This document shows, piece after piece, positions 1 through 8,470 of a stretch of 64,000 nt of DNA (positions are counted from its first letter, which is position 1; every line of letters begins with the position of its first letter). The stretch spans positions 496,001 through 560,000 of the forward strand of contig NZ_QLYX01000003.1 in the NCBI RefSeq assembly GCF_003289645.1, given 5' to 3'. The DNA is from Actinomadura craniellae (GTDB taxonomy: Bacteria; Actinomycetota; Actinomycetes; Streptosporangiales; Streptosporangiaceae). A model generated the notes under the pieces. It had not been told where the DNA came from and searched no databases. It saw nothing but the letters and a program-made list of their open reading frames with translations. A program made the translations under genes and the position numbers.

Positions 1-421
1 CCAGGGCGGCGACGAGAAGGAGCCCGCGACCGCCCTCATCGTAGCGGCCGGGGTCGGCCGGGACGGGGGGCCGGTCGCTGCCGTCCCAGACCTCGCAGAC
101 CAGCTTGTTCCCGGTGCGGCGGAGCTGGATGACGACGGTGCCCGGGGTGCGGTCGTGCAGTTCGGCGTAGGTGGCGGGGGTGGTCTTGGTGCCGGTGGCG
201 GTGACGGCGTTGGTGAGCAGTTCGCTGGCCACCAGGGCGCAGTCGGCGGTCAGGCGGTCGAGCCGCCAGGTGCTGAGCTGGGCGGTGACGAACCTGCGCC
301 CGCAGCCGACCGCGGTGGGCAGGGCGGCCAACCGCAGCCGGGCGGTGTCGTGGTCGGGATCACGGGGGTCGGAGCAGAACAGCGGCCTCGGCTCGTGCCG
401 CTCGGCGGGGAAGGCGGGCAT
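1..421 (-). CDS. ATP-binding protein, HATPase_c_2 (anti-sigma/RsbW-like), 3' end cut by window edge
   Basis: The ATG at 421 opens a frame that runs off the left edge, so about 140 residues are visible and the C-terminus is missing. The protein has the GHKL ATPase N-box (ELLTNAV, about residues 67-73) and a GRGL G-box near the visible end. These are the marks of the short HATPase_c_2 proteins, related to anti-sigma kinases, that are abundant in filamentous actinomycetes. They bind ATP and in studied cases control a partner regulator by binding or phosphorylation. No regulator partner is visible beside it; the upstream same-strand gene is an unrelated dehydrogenase 530 bases away. A second protein of this type lies at 33176-33583. 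The family is secure; the cellular role is unknown. Confidence 0.85.
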   Translation of the reverse strand, partial: MPAFPAERHEPRPLFCSDPRDPDHDTARLRLAALPTAVGCGRRFVTAQLSTWRLDRLTADCALVASELLTNAVTATGTKTTPATYAELHDRTPGTVVIQLRRTGNKLVCEVWDGSDRPPVPADPGRYDEGGRGLLLVAAL

Positions 422-951
422 GGAGGGTTCCGGACGGGTGTCGGGGGACGGGGGAACGTTCACCGCCGAAGGCTCGGATGTCTCTCGGGCCGGTCCGGCG
501 GGAGGCGGGGTCGCCGCACACCCGCCCGGGTGGGCGGAACTCGCGGAAAGGGTGTTTTGCTCTGAGGTTCACCATTCGGTTCCTCTGCTGTCACTGTACG
601 TGCTCGCCCGTGCGCGAGGGGGTCGTATTCAAGGAATGGGGAATCGGATTTCATCGAATTCGAGAAGCGCTCACATCGCGCTGTCTCCGGCCCGCCCCCA
701 TGGCTTCTACCAGGTATTTGGATCTGATTATTCACCTGGCATCCGTTCGCTCGTCGGCTCGATCTGATAGGCCGGCGGCGGGGTGGGACAATCTGCCTTT
801 TAATGGAAACGGCGGACTCGACACACCGTCAAAATATGTGAAATATCTACTTTCCTGGAGTTCTGGTGCCGATAGCCGGCGAGAGCGATGCCAGGGCGGC
901 GGCGTGCCCCCGCGGAGCATCGTGGCGCTCCGCGGGAGCGGCCGCTCGTCC
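422..951. other. Non-coding stretch upstream of the HATPase gene
   Basis: These 530 bases lie between two minus-strand genes. Apart from the hairpin at 910-935 behind the dehydrogenase, I see no gene. The open frames crossing it lack ribosome sites and recognisable protein content. The middle part (about 550-870) is less GC-rich than the flanks, as expected for the promoter region of the minus-strand ATP-binding protein. Confidence 0.5.
910..935 (-). terminator. Hairpin behind the SDR gene
   Basis: A 9-bp inverted repeat, CCGCGGAGC / GCTCCGCGG, with an 8-base loop lies 17 bases past the stop codon of the minus-strand dehydrogenase. No U-tract follows, which is common for actinobacterial terminators. 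Confidence 0.5.
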
Positions 952-1704
952 TCAGACGGCGGTGCGGCCGCCGTCGACGGGGAGTACGGCGCCGTACACG
1001 TAGCTGGCGGCGTCGCTCGCGAGGTAGGTGATGGCGTTCGCGATCTCCTCCGGCGAGGCCTGCCGCCCGACCGGGGCGGCCGCCGCGAGCTGGTCCGGGC
1101 CCTCGCCCAGGATCTCGGTCCCCTCGGTCCGGGTGGGGCCGAGGGCGACGGCGTTGACCCGGACCCCGCGCGGGCCGTACTCGGCGGCCCACGTCCTGGT
1201 GAGCTGGTTCAGCGCGGCCTTGCTGGAGGCGTACAGCGCCGTGTCGGGGACGCCGAACGAGGCCACCATGGTGCTCACGTTGACGATCGCGCCCGCGCCG
1301 CGCTCGGCCATCGCCGGCGCCAGCTCGCCGACCAGGAACAGCGGGACCTTCACGTTGAGGGCGTAGACGGCGTCGGCGTCCTCCTCGGTGACCTGCTCGG
1401 TCGGCGCGAGCGGGAAGATCCCCGCGTTGTTGACCAGGATGTCGACCCGGCCGCCGCCGAGTTCGGTCGCCCGGCGGGCCAGCGTCCGGGCCGAGTCGGC
1501 GTCCCGCAGGTCGGCCGGGACGAAGTCGGCCTTGCCGCCGTCCGCCCGGATCCCGTCGACCACCGCGTCGCCACGGGCCCGGTTCCGGCCGCAGACCAGG
1601 ACGTGGGAGCCCCGTTTCGCCAGGGCCGCCGCCGTGGCCGCGCCGATGCCGCTGGTCGCGCCGGTCACGAGGGCGACGCGCCCCGCGAGTTCTGTATCGG
1701 TCAT
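952..1704 (-). CDS. Short-chain dehydrogenase/reductase (SDR)
   Basis: This is a 250-residue classical SDR oxidoreductase, the normal length for the family. It has the cofactor-binding TGATSGIG (14-21), NNAG (92-95), a catalytic Ser in the NVSTM segment (about 144), the YASSK active site (Tyr158, Lys162) and a C-terminal PVDGG. Such enzymes reduce or oxidise carbonyl/alcohol substrates with NAD(P)H in the cytoplasm; the substrate cannot be read from sequence. CGR at 38-40 after the second beta-strand suggests NADP preference (inference). The start at 1704 has GAGAGGG upstream; the open frame extends further 5' but without SDR content. It is followed by a hairpin at 910-935. Confidence 0.93.
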   Translation of the reverse strand: MTDTELAGRVALVTGATSGIGAATAAALAKRGSHVLVCGRNRARGDAVVDGIRADGGKADFVPADLRDADSARTLARRATELGGGRVDILVNNAGIFPLAPTEQVTEEDADAVYALNVKVPLFLVGELAPAMAERGAGAIVNVSTMVASFGVPDTALYASSKAALNQLTRTWAAEYGPRGVRVNAVALGPTRTEGTEILGEGPDQLAAAAPVGRQASPEEIANAITYLASDAASYVYGAVLPVDGGRTAV

Positions 1705-1825
1705 GGCAATGTCCCTCTCGGCGTGGCTGCTCCGGGATCGGAGCCCGGATTCGGTACAACTCCGCAGGTCAGGACATGCTTCCCGCTGGGTGCGGGGATC
1801 GGACCGGTACGCCGCGCCCCCTGAT

Positions 1826-1849
1826 CGGGACCCGGCCGGCCGGGTCCCG
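1826..1849 (-). terminator. 24-nt palindrome behind the 1860-2450 gene
   Basis: A perfect 24-base GC-only palindrome containing ACCCGGCCGGCCGGGT sits 10 bases past the stop codon of the minus-strand gene ending at 1860. It would fold into a stem of about 10 bp with a tight loop. Position and strength suggest a terminator. Confidence 0.55.
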
Positions 1850-1859
1850 GCGGCGCGGG

Positions 1860-2450
1860 TCAGCCGGAGACGCGGTTGACGCTGAAGGTGTGGCAGCCCG
1901 TGCCGTCCACCGTTCCCGAGATGTTGGTGGGGCGGTCCTCCCGGATCTGCGCGTTGAGGTTGATCATGAGGTAGCCGTCCGGCCGGTTGATCCAGCGGTC
2001 GCCCCGGAGCGAGAGGGCCCCCTCCCGGTAGGTGCCCAGCATCACGAAGGACCCCGTGGGGACCGACCGGTTGCCCGGGACGGAGAAGAAGTCGAAGGTC
2101 GCCGTCAGCGTGCCGTCCGGCCTCGGGTCGGTGAGGGTCAGCCGCATCCCGGTCGTGCCCTGGTTGCACTCGTAGTTGCCCTCCCAGCGCCCGGCGAGGG
2201 CCACCGAGGACGGCGCGGACGCCGAGGGCGGTGTGGACACCGCGGCCGGCGGCCCCGTCGCGGCGGGTTCGTCGGGGTCGGAGCGGAGGAAGAGCAGGGC
2301 CGCCACGATGACCACGGCACCGGTGATGAGGACGAACAGGACGACCGCGACCGCGACCGCGCAGCCGGCGTGCCGCCGCTGGACGTCAGGGGGCGGGAGC
2401 GGGTACGACCCGGGCGGCGGGGGGTGGTTCGGGTCCTGGTAGGGGTTCAT
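1860..2450 (-). CDS. Single-pass membrane protein with extracytoplasmic beta-rich domain
   Basis: I do not recognise the family. The 196 residues divide into a proline-rich cytoplasmic N-terminus (1-25), one strongly hydrophobic segment (about 28-56), a Ser/Pro/Ala-rich linker (57-84) and a C-terminal domain (85-196). That domain starts GRWEGNYEC and contains a second Cys near the end (GCHTF), so a disulfide between about Cys99 and Cys183 is possible. The layout fits an anchored extracytoplasmic domain, perhaps a small lipocalin-like barrel (inference). The ATG at 2450 has GAGGGA upstream. It is on the same strand as its neighbours but separated by gaps of more than 100 bases. Confidence 0.75.
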   Translation of the reverse strand: MNPYQDPNHPPPPGSYPLPPPDVQRRHAGCAVAVAVVLFVLITGAVVIVAALLFLRSDPDEPAATGPPAAVSTPPSASAPSSVALAGRWEGNYECNQGTTGMRLTLTDPRPDGTLTATFDFFSVPGNRSVPTGSFVMLGTYREGALSLRGDRWINRPDGYLMINLNAQIREDRPTNISGTVDGTGCHTFSVNRVSG

Positions 2451-2574
2451 CGCGCTGGGTCCCTCGTAGATCGTCTCGGAGCGGAGGCCGGTGGCGCTCC
2501 GCCCGGGATCGTCGCAGAAGGAGACCCTTCTTGAACCGAAATGGCCGCATGAGGCGGCCGAAGTCCGGTTCCGG

Positions 2575-2994
2575 TCAGGGAGCGGGCACGAGACCGTCGG
2601 CGACCAGCCCGGCGTAGACCGCCTCGCTGAGGGCGTCGACGGCGGAGCGGGGACGCACCATCACGGTGAACTCCTTGATCAGCCCCTGGTCGTCGACCTG
2701 GATCAGGTCGATGCCGTGGATGGCCCGCCCGTTCACGGTCGCCCGGAAGACCAGGACGTGCGACTCGGCCGGCCCCTGTTCGGTCAGTTCGACCTCGCCC
2801 CGCAGTTCGCCGACGTACCGGAAGTCCTCGAAGGTGCGCAGCAGCACCCGGAACAGCCCCCGGACCATCGGCAGGCCCTCGAACGGGGTGAACTTCACCG
2901 GGCTGAAGAACCGCACGTCCTCGGCGAACAACCGGTCGATGGCCGCCAGGTCGCGCTCCTCCACGGCGATGCGGAAGCGGTCGGCAGTGTTCAT
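2575..2994 (-). CDS. NTF2/SnoaL-like family protein
   Basis: A 139-residue protein with the size and pattern of the SnoaL-like (NTF2 fold) cone-shaped barrel. An N-terminal helix pair (ADRFRIAVEERDLAAIDRLFAEDVRF) leads into alternating strands ending in a long C-terminal helix. This fold serves as small isomerases, hydrolases or ligand-binding proteins, and no catalytic residues can be assigned here. The start is well supported by AGGAGGAG three bases before the ATG. A palindrome at 3021-3038 lies just upstream and may control it. Confidence 0.8.
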   Translation of the reverse strand: MNTADRFRIAVEERDLAAIDRLFAEDVRFFSPVKFTPFEGLPMVRGLFRVLLRTFEDFRYVGELRGEVELTEQGPAESHVLVFRATVNGRAIHGIDLIQVDDQGLIKEFTVMVRPRSAVDALSEAVYAGLVADGLVPAP

Positions 2995-3020
2995 GGGCTC
3001 CTCCTATTCAACTTTAGGAG

Positions 3021-3038
3021 TAGTCATATCATTGACTA
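3021..3038. promoter_or_regulatory. Palindromic operator-like site upstream of the NTF2-like gene
   Basis: TAGTCA / TGACTA arms flank a six-base TATCAT spacer in an AT-rich patch within otherwise very GC-rich DNA, 27-44 bases before the NTF2-like ATG. On the minus strand TATGAC could act as a -10 element overlapping it. Dyad symmetry of this size fits a dimeric repressor, but no regulator gene is adjacent. Confidence 0.4.
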
Positions 3039-3103
3039 TTAACCTTGAACAGCCGACCGCGGGACGTCACGGTGCGTGACGGCGGGCCCGCTCCCGGAAC
3101 CGC

Positions 3104-3655
3104 CTAGGGCACGCGCTCCGGCGGTTTCGGCGCCGGTTCGGCGGGCTGGTCCGGTCGCTGCCGCTCCGACCGCCGCCGGTACGAGGAGGCGGCCAGGGCG
3201 AGGCCGATCGCCAGGAACGCCGCGGCGGCGAAGGCGACGACGTCGGCGTACGGCAACCGCCGGTACATGTCCAGCGGGCCATACCGCAGGATGATGCACC
3301 ACAGCTGGAACCCGCCGGTCCCGATGAACCAGGAGGCCCACCACATCCTCACCAGCAGCGCCTGCTGCCGCCGCAGGTCCACCAGCAGGAACAGCCCCAC
3401 GACGGCCACCAGCAGGCCGACCACGTGGAAGAGCCCACCGGAGATCGCCCGCGCGTCGACCATGTCGTACGCGCGCTCCCAGTGCAGCACCCTGGTCAGC
3501 AGGATCTCCTCGACGAAGACCGTGGTGCCCACGCCGAGCAGCCCGCCGGAAAGCCGGGTGTGCCGCCGCTGAAATCCTTCATCGGCGGGTGTGAAGAACA
3601 CCTCGCCTCCTTCGTAGTCCCCCAGGTCCGCGGTACTACCCTCCGTGTTCGTCAC
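3104..3655 (-). CDS. DUF2243-type membrane protein
   Basis: About 183 residues with four predicted membrane segments (roughly 38-55, 72-93, 103-126, 137-158), flanked by a charged N-terminus and a Pro/Arg-rich C-terminal tail. Segment 1 ends FVEEILLTRVLHWE, the place where DUF2243 proteins carry their conserved His/Trp cluster; the exact family motif is altered here. Function is unknown for the family. The start is either GTG 3655 or TTG 3658. It follows the hydrolase gene (stop at 3678) after about 20 bases, so the two are likely co-transcribed. Confidence 0.65.
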   Translation of the reverse strand: MTNTEGSTADLGDYEGGEVFFTPADEGFQRRHTRLSGGLLGVGTTVFVEEILLTRVLHWERAYDMVDARAISGGLFHVVGLLVAVVGLFLLVDLRRQQALLVRMWWASWFIGTGGFQLWCIILRYGPLDMYRRLPYADVVAFAAAAFLAIGLALAASSYRRRSERQRPDQPAEPAPKPPERVP

Positions 3656-3677
3656 CAAACGGAAGCCAAAATCGCGA

Positions 3678-4313
3678 TCAACCCTCGAAAAGAAGGTGTT
3701 CGCGGAACCAGCCGGCGGCGAGTTCGGTCACCCGCTCCAGGGCGCCGGGCTCCTCGAACAGGTGGGTGGCGCCCGGCACGACCTCCATCCGGTGCGGGAC
3801 GGCCAGCCGCCGCCCGGCCATCTCGTTCAGCTCCAGCACTTGCGCGTCGTTCCCGCCGACGATCAGCAGGACCGGCGCCCGCACCAGCTCCAGCTCATGC
3901 CACGCCAGGTCGGGCCGGCCGCCCCGCGAGACGACCGCGCGCACCAGGCCGGGCCGCCGGGCGGAGGCGGCCAGCGCGGCCGCGGCGCCGGTGCTCGCCC
4001 CGAACAGCCCGATCGGCGGTCGCGCCGCGCAGGCCAGCCAGTCCACCGCCCCGACCAGCCGCCGGGTCAGCAGGTCGATGTCGAACCGCAGCGTCCCCGT
4101 GGCGGCGTCGAGTTCCCCCTCCTCGGGCGTCAGCAGGTCCAGCAGCAGCGTGCCCAGCCCGGCCCGGCGCAGGCCCGCCGCGACGGAGCGGTTCCGCGGG
4201 CTGTGCCGGGAACTCCCGCTGCCGTGGGCGAAGAGCACGACGCCGGTCGCCCCGTCCGGGACCTCCAGGTCCCCCTGCACCGCGGCGTCCGCGAGGTCGA
4301 GTGTGACGCTCAT
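3678..4313 (-). CDS. Dienelactone-hydrolase-like alpha/beta hydrolase
   Basis: A 211-residue single-domain alpha/beta hydrolase. Visible elements in order: an oxyanion-hole segment HGSGSS (about 30-35), the nucleophile elbow GASTG (Ser about 107), an acid candidate in GGND (about 155) and the catalytic His in GATHLF (about 183). The length and HGSGSSRHSPRN segment match the small dienelactone-hydrolase-like proteins often placed near stress or phosphoribosyltransferase genes. The substrate is unknown. The ATG at 4313 has a weak GGTGAG site. It probably forms an operon with the DUF2243 gene behind it. Confidence 0.82.
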   Translation of the reverse strand: MSVTLDLADAAVQGDLEVPDGATGVVLFAHGSGSSRHSPRNRSVAAGLRRAGLGTLLLDLLTPEEGELDAATGTLRFDIDLLTRRLVGAVDWLACAARPPIGLFGASTGAAAALAASARRPGLVRAVVSRGGRPDLAWHELELVRAPVLLIVGGNDAQVLELNEMAGRRLAVPHRMEVVPGATHLFEEPGALERVTELAAGWFREHLLFEG

Positions 4314-4368
4314 CGCAGCTCACCCCCAGACCGCCGGTACCCGGCGACCGGGGGCTCATGCGCCGAGG

Positions 4369-5145
4369 TCAGCAGTCGGCGATGCTCCGCCAGGGAGCGG
4401 CGTCGTCGGGCCGGATCCGCACGGTCGGCGGCAGGCCCAGGTCGCGCAGGTGGGCGGCGACCCGGCGCAGCACCTCGTCCGGGACGAGGGGGCCGGTGGT
4501 GAGCAGGGCGAGGGTCTGCCCGTCGGGCTCCGCCGGATGCTCGTAGACCTCCGCGTCCAGCTCGCCGGCCAGGGCGTCCAGCGGTTCGGCGACGGCGTCC
4601 TGGCGCTCGACCCAGACGTCGGCCGGGAAGCGGATCTCGATCTCCGGGCCCACCTTGTCGCCGCCCTGCGGCGGAGCGGCGGCGGGGTCGAGGATGCCCA
4701 GCACCCGCGCCAGCTCGTGCAGGGTGTCGTCGACGAACACGTGCTCGGCCGCCAGCACCCGGCGCAGCTCGGCGCGGGCGACCGCGGTGCCGTACCCGGC
4801 GGCCCACTCCGCGATCCGCTCGTGCAGGGCGGGGTCGTCGGCCGCGGGGGTCTCGGGCACCGCCACACCGTCCTCGGCGGCCGTCGCCTCGTCGAGCAGG
4901 ACCTCCCACCGGACGTTCCCGTCCACCGCCCCCGCCACGTACGCGTAGTCGCTGTCGTAGATCTCGGCGGCCAGTGCCGGCCCGGGCAGGGCGGCCAGTG
5001 CCTCGGCCAGCCCCGAACGTTCCTCCAGCCCGGTCACCACCAGCGCCCAGCCGCCCACCGGCTCGCCCCAGATCTCGGCCTCCGGCCAGACCGACCGGGG
5101 GTCGGCCGGGGTCCGGCAGGCGAGGAAAGCGCCCCAAGTACCCAT
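4369..5145 (-). CDS. Hypothetical protein, about 258 residues
   Basis: I do not recognise this protein. It is soluble, acidic and Ala/Leu-rich, with no signal peptide, membrane segment or catalytic signature. The N-terminus MGTWGAFLACRT resembles actinobacterial proteins of unknown function in which the first residues form a beta-strand. The ATG at 5145 is chosen because GGAGG lies six bases upstream; an earlier ATG at 5214 would add 23 residues with a poorer site. It is 55 bases upstream of the hydrolase gene on the same strand. Confidence 0.65.
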   Translation of the reverse strand: MGTWGAFLACRTPADPRSVWPEAEIWGEPVGGWALVVTGLEERSGLAEALAALPGPALAAEIYDSDYAYVAGAVDGNVRWEVLLDEATAAEDGVAVPETPAADDPALHERIAEWAAGYGTAVARAELRRVLAAEHVFVDDTLHELARVLGILDPAAAPPQGGDKVGPEIEIRFPADVWVERQDAVAEPLDALAGELDAEVYEHPAEPDGQTLALLTTGPLVPDEVLRRVAAHLRDLGLPPTVRIRPDDAAPWRSIADC

Positions 5146-5252
5146 GGAAACCTCCGCGCACGATGCGATCGGCCCGGGCCCCGATATGCCGACCGATCCG
5201 GCTGATTTATACACGTGTCGTGGCCGTCCCGGCAGTTCAACCGCGGATTCGC

Positions 5253-5909
5253 TCAGCGGGCCAGGCCGTGCCGGGCGGCGTGCAGGCCCGCCTGGAACCG
5301 GGAGTCGGCGTCCAGCAGCCGCAGCAGCTCGGCGACGCGGCGGCGGTAGGTGCGCAGGGACAGGCCGAGCCGGCGGGCCGCGACCTCGTCGGTGAGCCCG
5401 GCGCCGAGCGCGTCGAGCACGGCCCGCCCCTCCGGGCCGATCGCGGGAACGTCCCGGCGCAGGTGGTCGCGCAGGTCGGTGGCGGCGTCCCAGGCGGCCT
5501 CGAGCAGCGCGTACACCCCCGCGATCAGGGTGGGGGAGGTGGTGACGGTGAACTCGCGGTCACCGCGTACCGGGGCGCCGGCCAGGACCATGGCCCGCCG
5601 GTCAGCGATGATCGTCTCGTGCGGGAAGGCCGCCGGGCTGACCCGCACCTGGGCGCCCATGGCCATGATCTCCAGCAGGTGGTTCCGCTGCTCGCAGTCG
5701 GTCAGCGCGCCCGTGGTGTACAGCTTGCGGACCACGATGCCGGCGGCCAGCGACGGGCGCATGTGCTCGGCGACGACCCGGCGGCTGCCGGGCTGGGACC
5801 AGGTGTTCAGGTCGGTGGCGGCGCAGACGAACTCGGTGCGGATGTCCGCGAACAGGGGGGCGCTGCGGGCAGCCAGCTCGGCCTCCCCGCGGACGGTGAT
5901 GACGTCCAT
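5253..5909 (-). CDS. Helix-turn-helix (LuxR-type C-terminus) transcriptional regulator
   Basis: About 218 residues. The C-terminal part (about 165-218) is a LuxR-type helix-turn-helix: LTDEVAARRLGLSLRTYRRRVAELL. The N-terminal 140 residues resemble the effector region of TrmB/PLD-like actinobacterial regulators, including a segment starting RREFTV-like strands and FVCAATDLNTW. It lacks a receiver domain, so it is not a classical response regulator. It is divergent from the aldo/keto reductase at 5995 with 85 bases between the starts, which makes that gene a plausible target (inference). The start at 5909 was chosen over upstream Met codons because homologous-looking content begins there. Confidence 0.8.
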   Translation of the reverse strand: MDVITVRGEAELAARSAPLFADIRTEFVCAATDLNTWSQPGSRRVVAEHMRPSLAAGIVVRKLYTTGALTDCEQRNHLLEIMAMGAQVRVSPAAFPHETIIADRRAMVLAGAPVRGDREFTVTTSPTLIAGVYALLEAAWDAATDLRDHLRRDVPAIGPEGRAVLDALGAGLTDEVAARRLGLSLRTYRRRVAELLRLLDADSRFQAGLHAARHGLAR

Positions 5910-5994
5910 GCGGGCAGTGTGCCACAGCGGCCGGAGTGGCAGCTTGCTGCCACCGGCTGGCCCGCCCGCCCCGCCGGACGGCAGCCTGGACCCC

Positions 5995-6849
5995 ATGACG
6001 AACGACTTCCTCCTCGGTGGCGACCTGCGGATCCACCGGCTCGGCTTCGGCGCGATGCGCCTGGCCGGCAACGACTACTCCGGCCCCACCCGGCCGCCGG
6101 AGACCGGTGTCGCGGTGTTGCGGCGCGCCGTGGAACTCGGCGTGGACCACATCGACACGGCGGGTTTCTACGGGCGCGGCGACGCCCGCTCCCACGAGCT
6201 GATCCGCGCGGCGCTGTCCCCCTACCCCGACGGCCTGGTGATCGCCACCAAGGTCGGCCCGCTCCCCGACGAGCACGGCTTCCCCAGCCGCCAGGCGACC
6301 CCCGGCGAGCTGCGCGGCCTGGTCGAGGAGGACCTGCGCCGGCTCGGCCTGGACCGGCTGGACCTGGTGTACCTGCGGGTGGGTGCCCTGGCCCCGCCCG
6401 GCGGGGAGCCGATCGCCGAGCGGTTCGCGGCGCTGGCGGCCCTCCGGGAGGAGGGGCTGATCCGCCACCTCGGGGTCAGCAACGTCGACGCGAAGCAGTA
6501 CGCGGAGGCCCGCGAGGTCGCCCCGGTCGCCGCCGTGCAGAACCACTTCCACCTCCAGCACCGGGCCGACGCCGAACTGCTCGCCGCGTGCGAGGCGGAC
6601 GGGACGGCGTACGTCCCGTTCTTCCCGCTCGGCGGCGGCGACCGGCCGATCGACCCGGCCCGGCTCGCCGCGGTGGCGGCCCGGCACGGCGCGACCACCG
6701 TGCAGGTCGCGCTGGCCTGGGTGCTGGCCGTCTCCCCGGTCGCGCTCGCCATCCCCGGCACGGGCGCGCTCGACCACCTGGAGGAGAACATGGGCGCCGC
6801 CGGGGTCCGGCTCACCCCCGAGGACCTGGCCGAACTCGCGGCCCCCTGA
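5995..6849 (+). CDS. Aldo/keto reductase
   Basis: 284 residues, a (beta/alpha)8 NADPH-dependent oxidoreductase. The N-terminal LGFGAMRLAG, Asp54 and Tyr59 (DTAGFYG) and Lys86 (IATKVG) match three of the four catalytic residues. At the position of the usual catalytic His the protein has Arg128 (VYLRVG), as in some YdbC-like members. The C-terminal IPGT (about 262) binds the cofactor phosphate. It is divergent from the LuxR-type regulator upstream. Its last 38 bases overlap the 3' end of the minus-strand zinc-ribbon gene. Confidence 0.92.
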   Translation: MTNDFLLGGDLRIHRLGFGAMRLAGNDYSGPTRPPETGVAVLRRAVELGVDHIDTAGFYGRGDARSHELIRAALSPYPDGLVIATKVGPLPDEHGFPSRQATPGELRGLVEEDLRRLGLDRLDLVYLRVGALAPPGGEPIAERFAALAALREEGLIRHLGVSNVDAKQYAEAREVAPVAAVQNHFHLQHRADAELLAACEADGTAYVPFFPLGGGDRPIDPARLAAVAARHGATTVQVALAWVLAVSPVALAIPGTGALDHLEENMGAAGVRLTPEDLAELAAP

Positions 6850-7006
6850 CCTCAGGACGAGGTTGCGCGCCGCCCCCGGGCGCGCAGTACACGCGCTGGG
6901 CCGGCCGGCCGCACCCCGCGCAGCGCCGCCCGGCGCCGGCCCCGGCCATCGGGGGCGGCAGCTCGAACGGCCCGCACCCGGGACAGCGGTACTGGTACGT
7001 CGGCAC
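6812..7006 (-). CDS. FmdB-family zinc ribbon protein
   Basis: A 64-residue protein starting MPTYQYRCPGCG, the hallmark opening of the FmdB family, with a second Cys pair CAGC (about 29-32), so four Cys could bind one zinc. The C-terminus is Pro/Arg/Gly-rich and probably disordered. The start is GTG 7006 with GGAGG six bases upstream. Function is unclear; FmdB was first described as a putative regulator of formamidase genes. It overlaps the aldo/keto reductase tail-to-tail. Confidence 0.82.
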   Translation of the reverse strand: MPTYQYRCPGCGPFELPPPMAGAGAGRRCAGCGRPAQRVYCAPGGGAQPRPEVRGPRVRPGPRG

Positions 7007-7047
7007 GTCCCACCTCCGGAAAGACCACGGCGTCCTGCGGTCCGCGT

Positions 7048-7063
7048 GCCCGCCACGGCGGGC
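7048..7063 (-). terminator. Short hairpin behind the erythromycin-esterase-like gene
   Basis: GCCCGCC / GGCGGGC arms with a minimal loop lie 13 bases beyond the stop codon of the minus-strand gene ending at 7076. No U-tract. Confidence 0.35.
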
Positions 7064-7075
7064 GGGTAACGCAGG

Positions 7076-8347
7076 TCAGACCCCGCTGGGCATCGTCTCC
7101 AGTTCGCCGCGGGCGGCGCTCTCCGCGTGCAGCGGCTGGATGGGCGAGACGCGGTGGAACCAGCCCAGGGCGTCGTAGCGCTCGCCGAGCCGGGTGGGCA
7201 CCTGGTTGCGCCGGTCGTGCGCGGGGTCGTAGACCACCCCGATGGCGCGGTGTTCCAGCCGGTCGTTCAGCCAGGAGGCCCGGGGGGCGTCGGAGCAGAT
7301 GAACAGGGCCTGCGTCAGGTGCGCCTCGGTCAGCAGCGCCTCCAGCGAGCCGGCCGGCGGTGCCGGCACGTTCATGATCTCTGCCCGGCCGCCCCAGGAG
7401 GGGGCGGCCACCACCTCGCCGTGCCCGCCGGCGAAGCCGACCAGTACCACGTCGCCGGTGCCGTGCCGTTCCCGGGCAAGCTGGCCGAGGCTGATCAGCC
7501 CCGTGTCGGCCAGGTCGGTGGCGCGGGCGTCGCCGATGTGGCTGTTGTGGGCCCACACCACGGCCTTGGCATCGGCCCTGTGGAAGTCCAGCAGCCGGTC
7601 GAGCGTGTCGGCCATGTGGGTGTCGCGGAGGTTCCACGAGTGCGGCCCGCCCTCGAACATGATGCGGTAGTAGCGTTCGGCCTCCGTGGCGACCTCGGCG
7701 TTCTGCCAGGCGTTCAACCGGTCGGGGTCGGTGCCGGCACTGGCGGTGCGCACCCGGGCCAGCAGTTCCAGCACCTCGTCCGCGCAGTCGGGCGGGACGA
7801 GCCGGCCGTAGGTCTGCGGGCACTCGCCGTACGGCTCGAAGCAGCGGTAGGCGTCCAGCGCGGTGTCGACGGCCTCGGGACGGTGCCGGGCCAGGTAGGC
7901 GGTGATGGCGCGCAACGAGTCCTGCAGGCTGTAGATGTCGAGCCCGTAGAACCCGGCGCGGCGGTCGGCGGGGAGCTCCGCGTTGTGCTCGCGCAGCCAG
8001 CGGCAGAAGTGGGTGGTCTCCAGGTTGGCCCACATCCAGGTGGGCCAGCGCCGGAAGCCGTCGAGCGCCTGCCGGGGGTCGGTCGGGGCGGTGGGCACCA
8101 GGGTCACCGAGCGGTGGACGGCCCAGCAGTCGGGCCAGTCGCCCTCCACGGCCACGAAGGAGAAGCCGCGGTCGGCGATCAGATGGCGGGTGAGCGCGGC
8201 GCGCCACGCGTAGTACTCGTGGTTCCCGTGGCTCGCCTCGCCGATCAGGACGCAGCGGGCGTCGCCGATCCGGTCGAGCAGCGGCCCGAGGTCGGTCTCC
8301 TCCTCCAGCGGTAGGGCCTGCTCCCTCATCTCGTCGACCTGGGTCAT
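7076..8347 (-). CDS. Erythromycin esterase family protein
   Basis: 423 residues, the usual length for this family. The conserved blocks GEASHG (36-41), EGDWPD (about 69-74), a FYGLDIYS segment (about 134-141) and WAHNSHIGD (about 265-273) are present. The family includes Ere enzymes that hydrolyse the macrolactone of erythromycin through a His/Glu-dependent mechanism and the succinoglycan-linked EreA-like proteins. Most chromosomal actinobacterial members have unproven substrates, so macrolide resistance should not be assumed. The ATG at 8347 follows AGGAAGAG. It is divergent from the hydrolase at 8471. Confidence 0.9.
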   Translation of the reverse strand: MTQVDEMREQALPLEEETDLGPLLDRIGDARCVLIGEASHGNHEYYAWRAALTRHLIADRGFSFVAVEGDWPDCWAVHRSVTLVPTAPTDPRQALDGFRRWPTWMWANLETTHFCRWLREHNAELPADRRAGFYGLDIYSLQDSLRAITAYLARHRPEAVDTALDAYRCFEPYGECPQTYGRLVPPDCADEVLELLARVRTASAGTDPDRLNAWQNAEVATEAERYYRIMFEGGPHSWNLRDTHMADTLDRLLDFHRADAKAVVWAHNSHIGDARATDLADTGLISLGQLARERHGTGDVVLVGFAGGHGEVVAAPSWGGRAEIMNVPAPPAGSLEALLTEAHLTQALFICSDAPRASWLNDRLEHRAIGVVYDPAHDRRNQVPTRLGERYDALGWFHRVSPIQPLHAESAARGELETMPSGV

Positions 8348-8470
8348 GGCGCACTCTTCCTGTTCGAAGACCTCGTGAGCGTCGCCTGCCCGGGGCCGGG
8401 GGTTCTATGCGCCACCCGGGGTACCCAAGCACTTATTAGGGTGGCAGGATCGGGCCCGGAGGTGGTCCCC

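Noticed and set aside
460-735. A 91-codon minus-strand frame
   Set aside because: Unusual amino-acid mix, no ribosome site, and it overlaps the leader of the HATPase gene.
7076-8347. Macrolide resistance determinant
   Set aside because: Family motifs are present, but chromosomal erythromycin-esterase-like proteins commonly act on unknown substrates; sequence alone does not support resistance.
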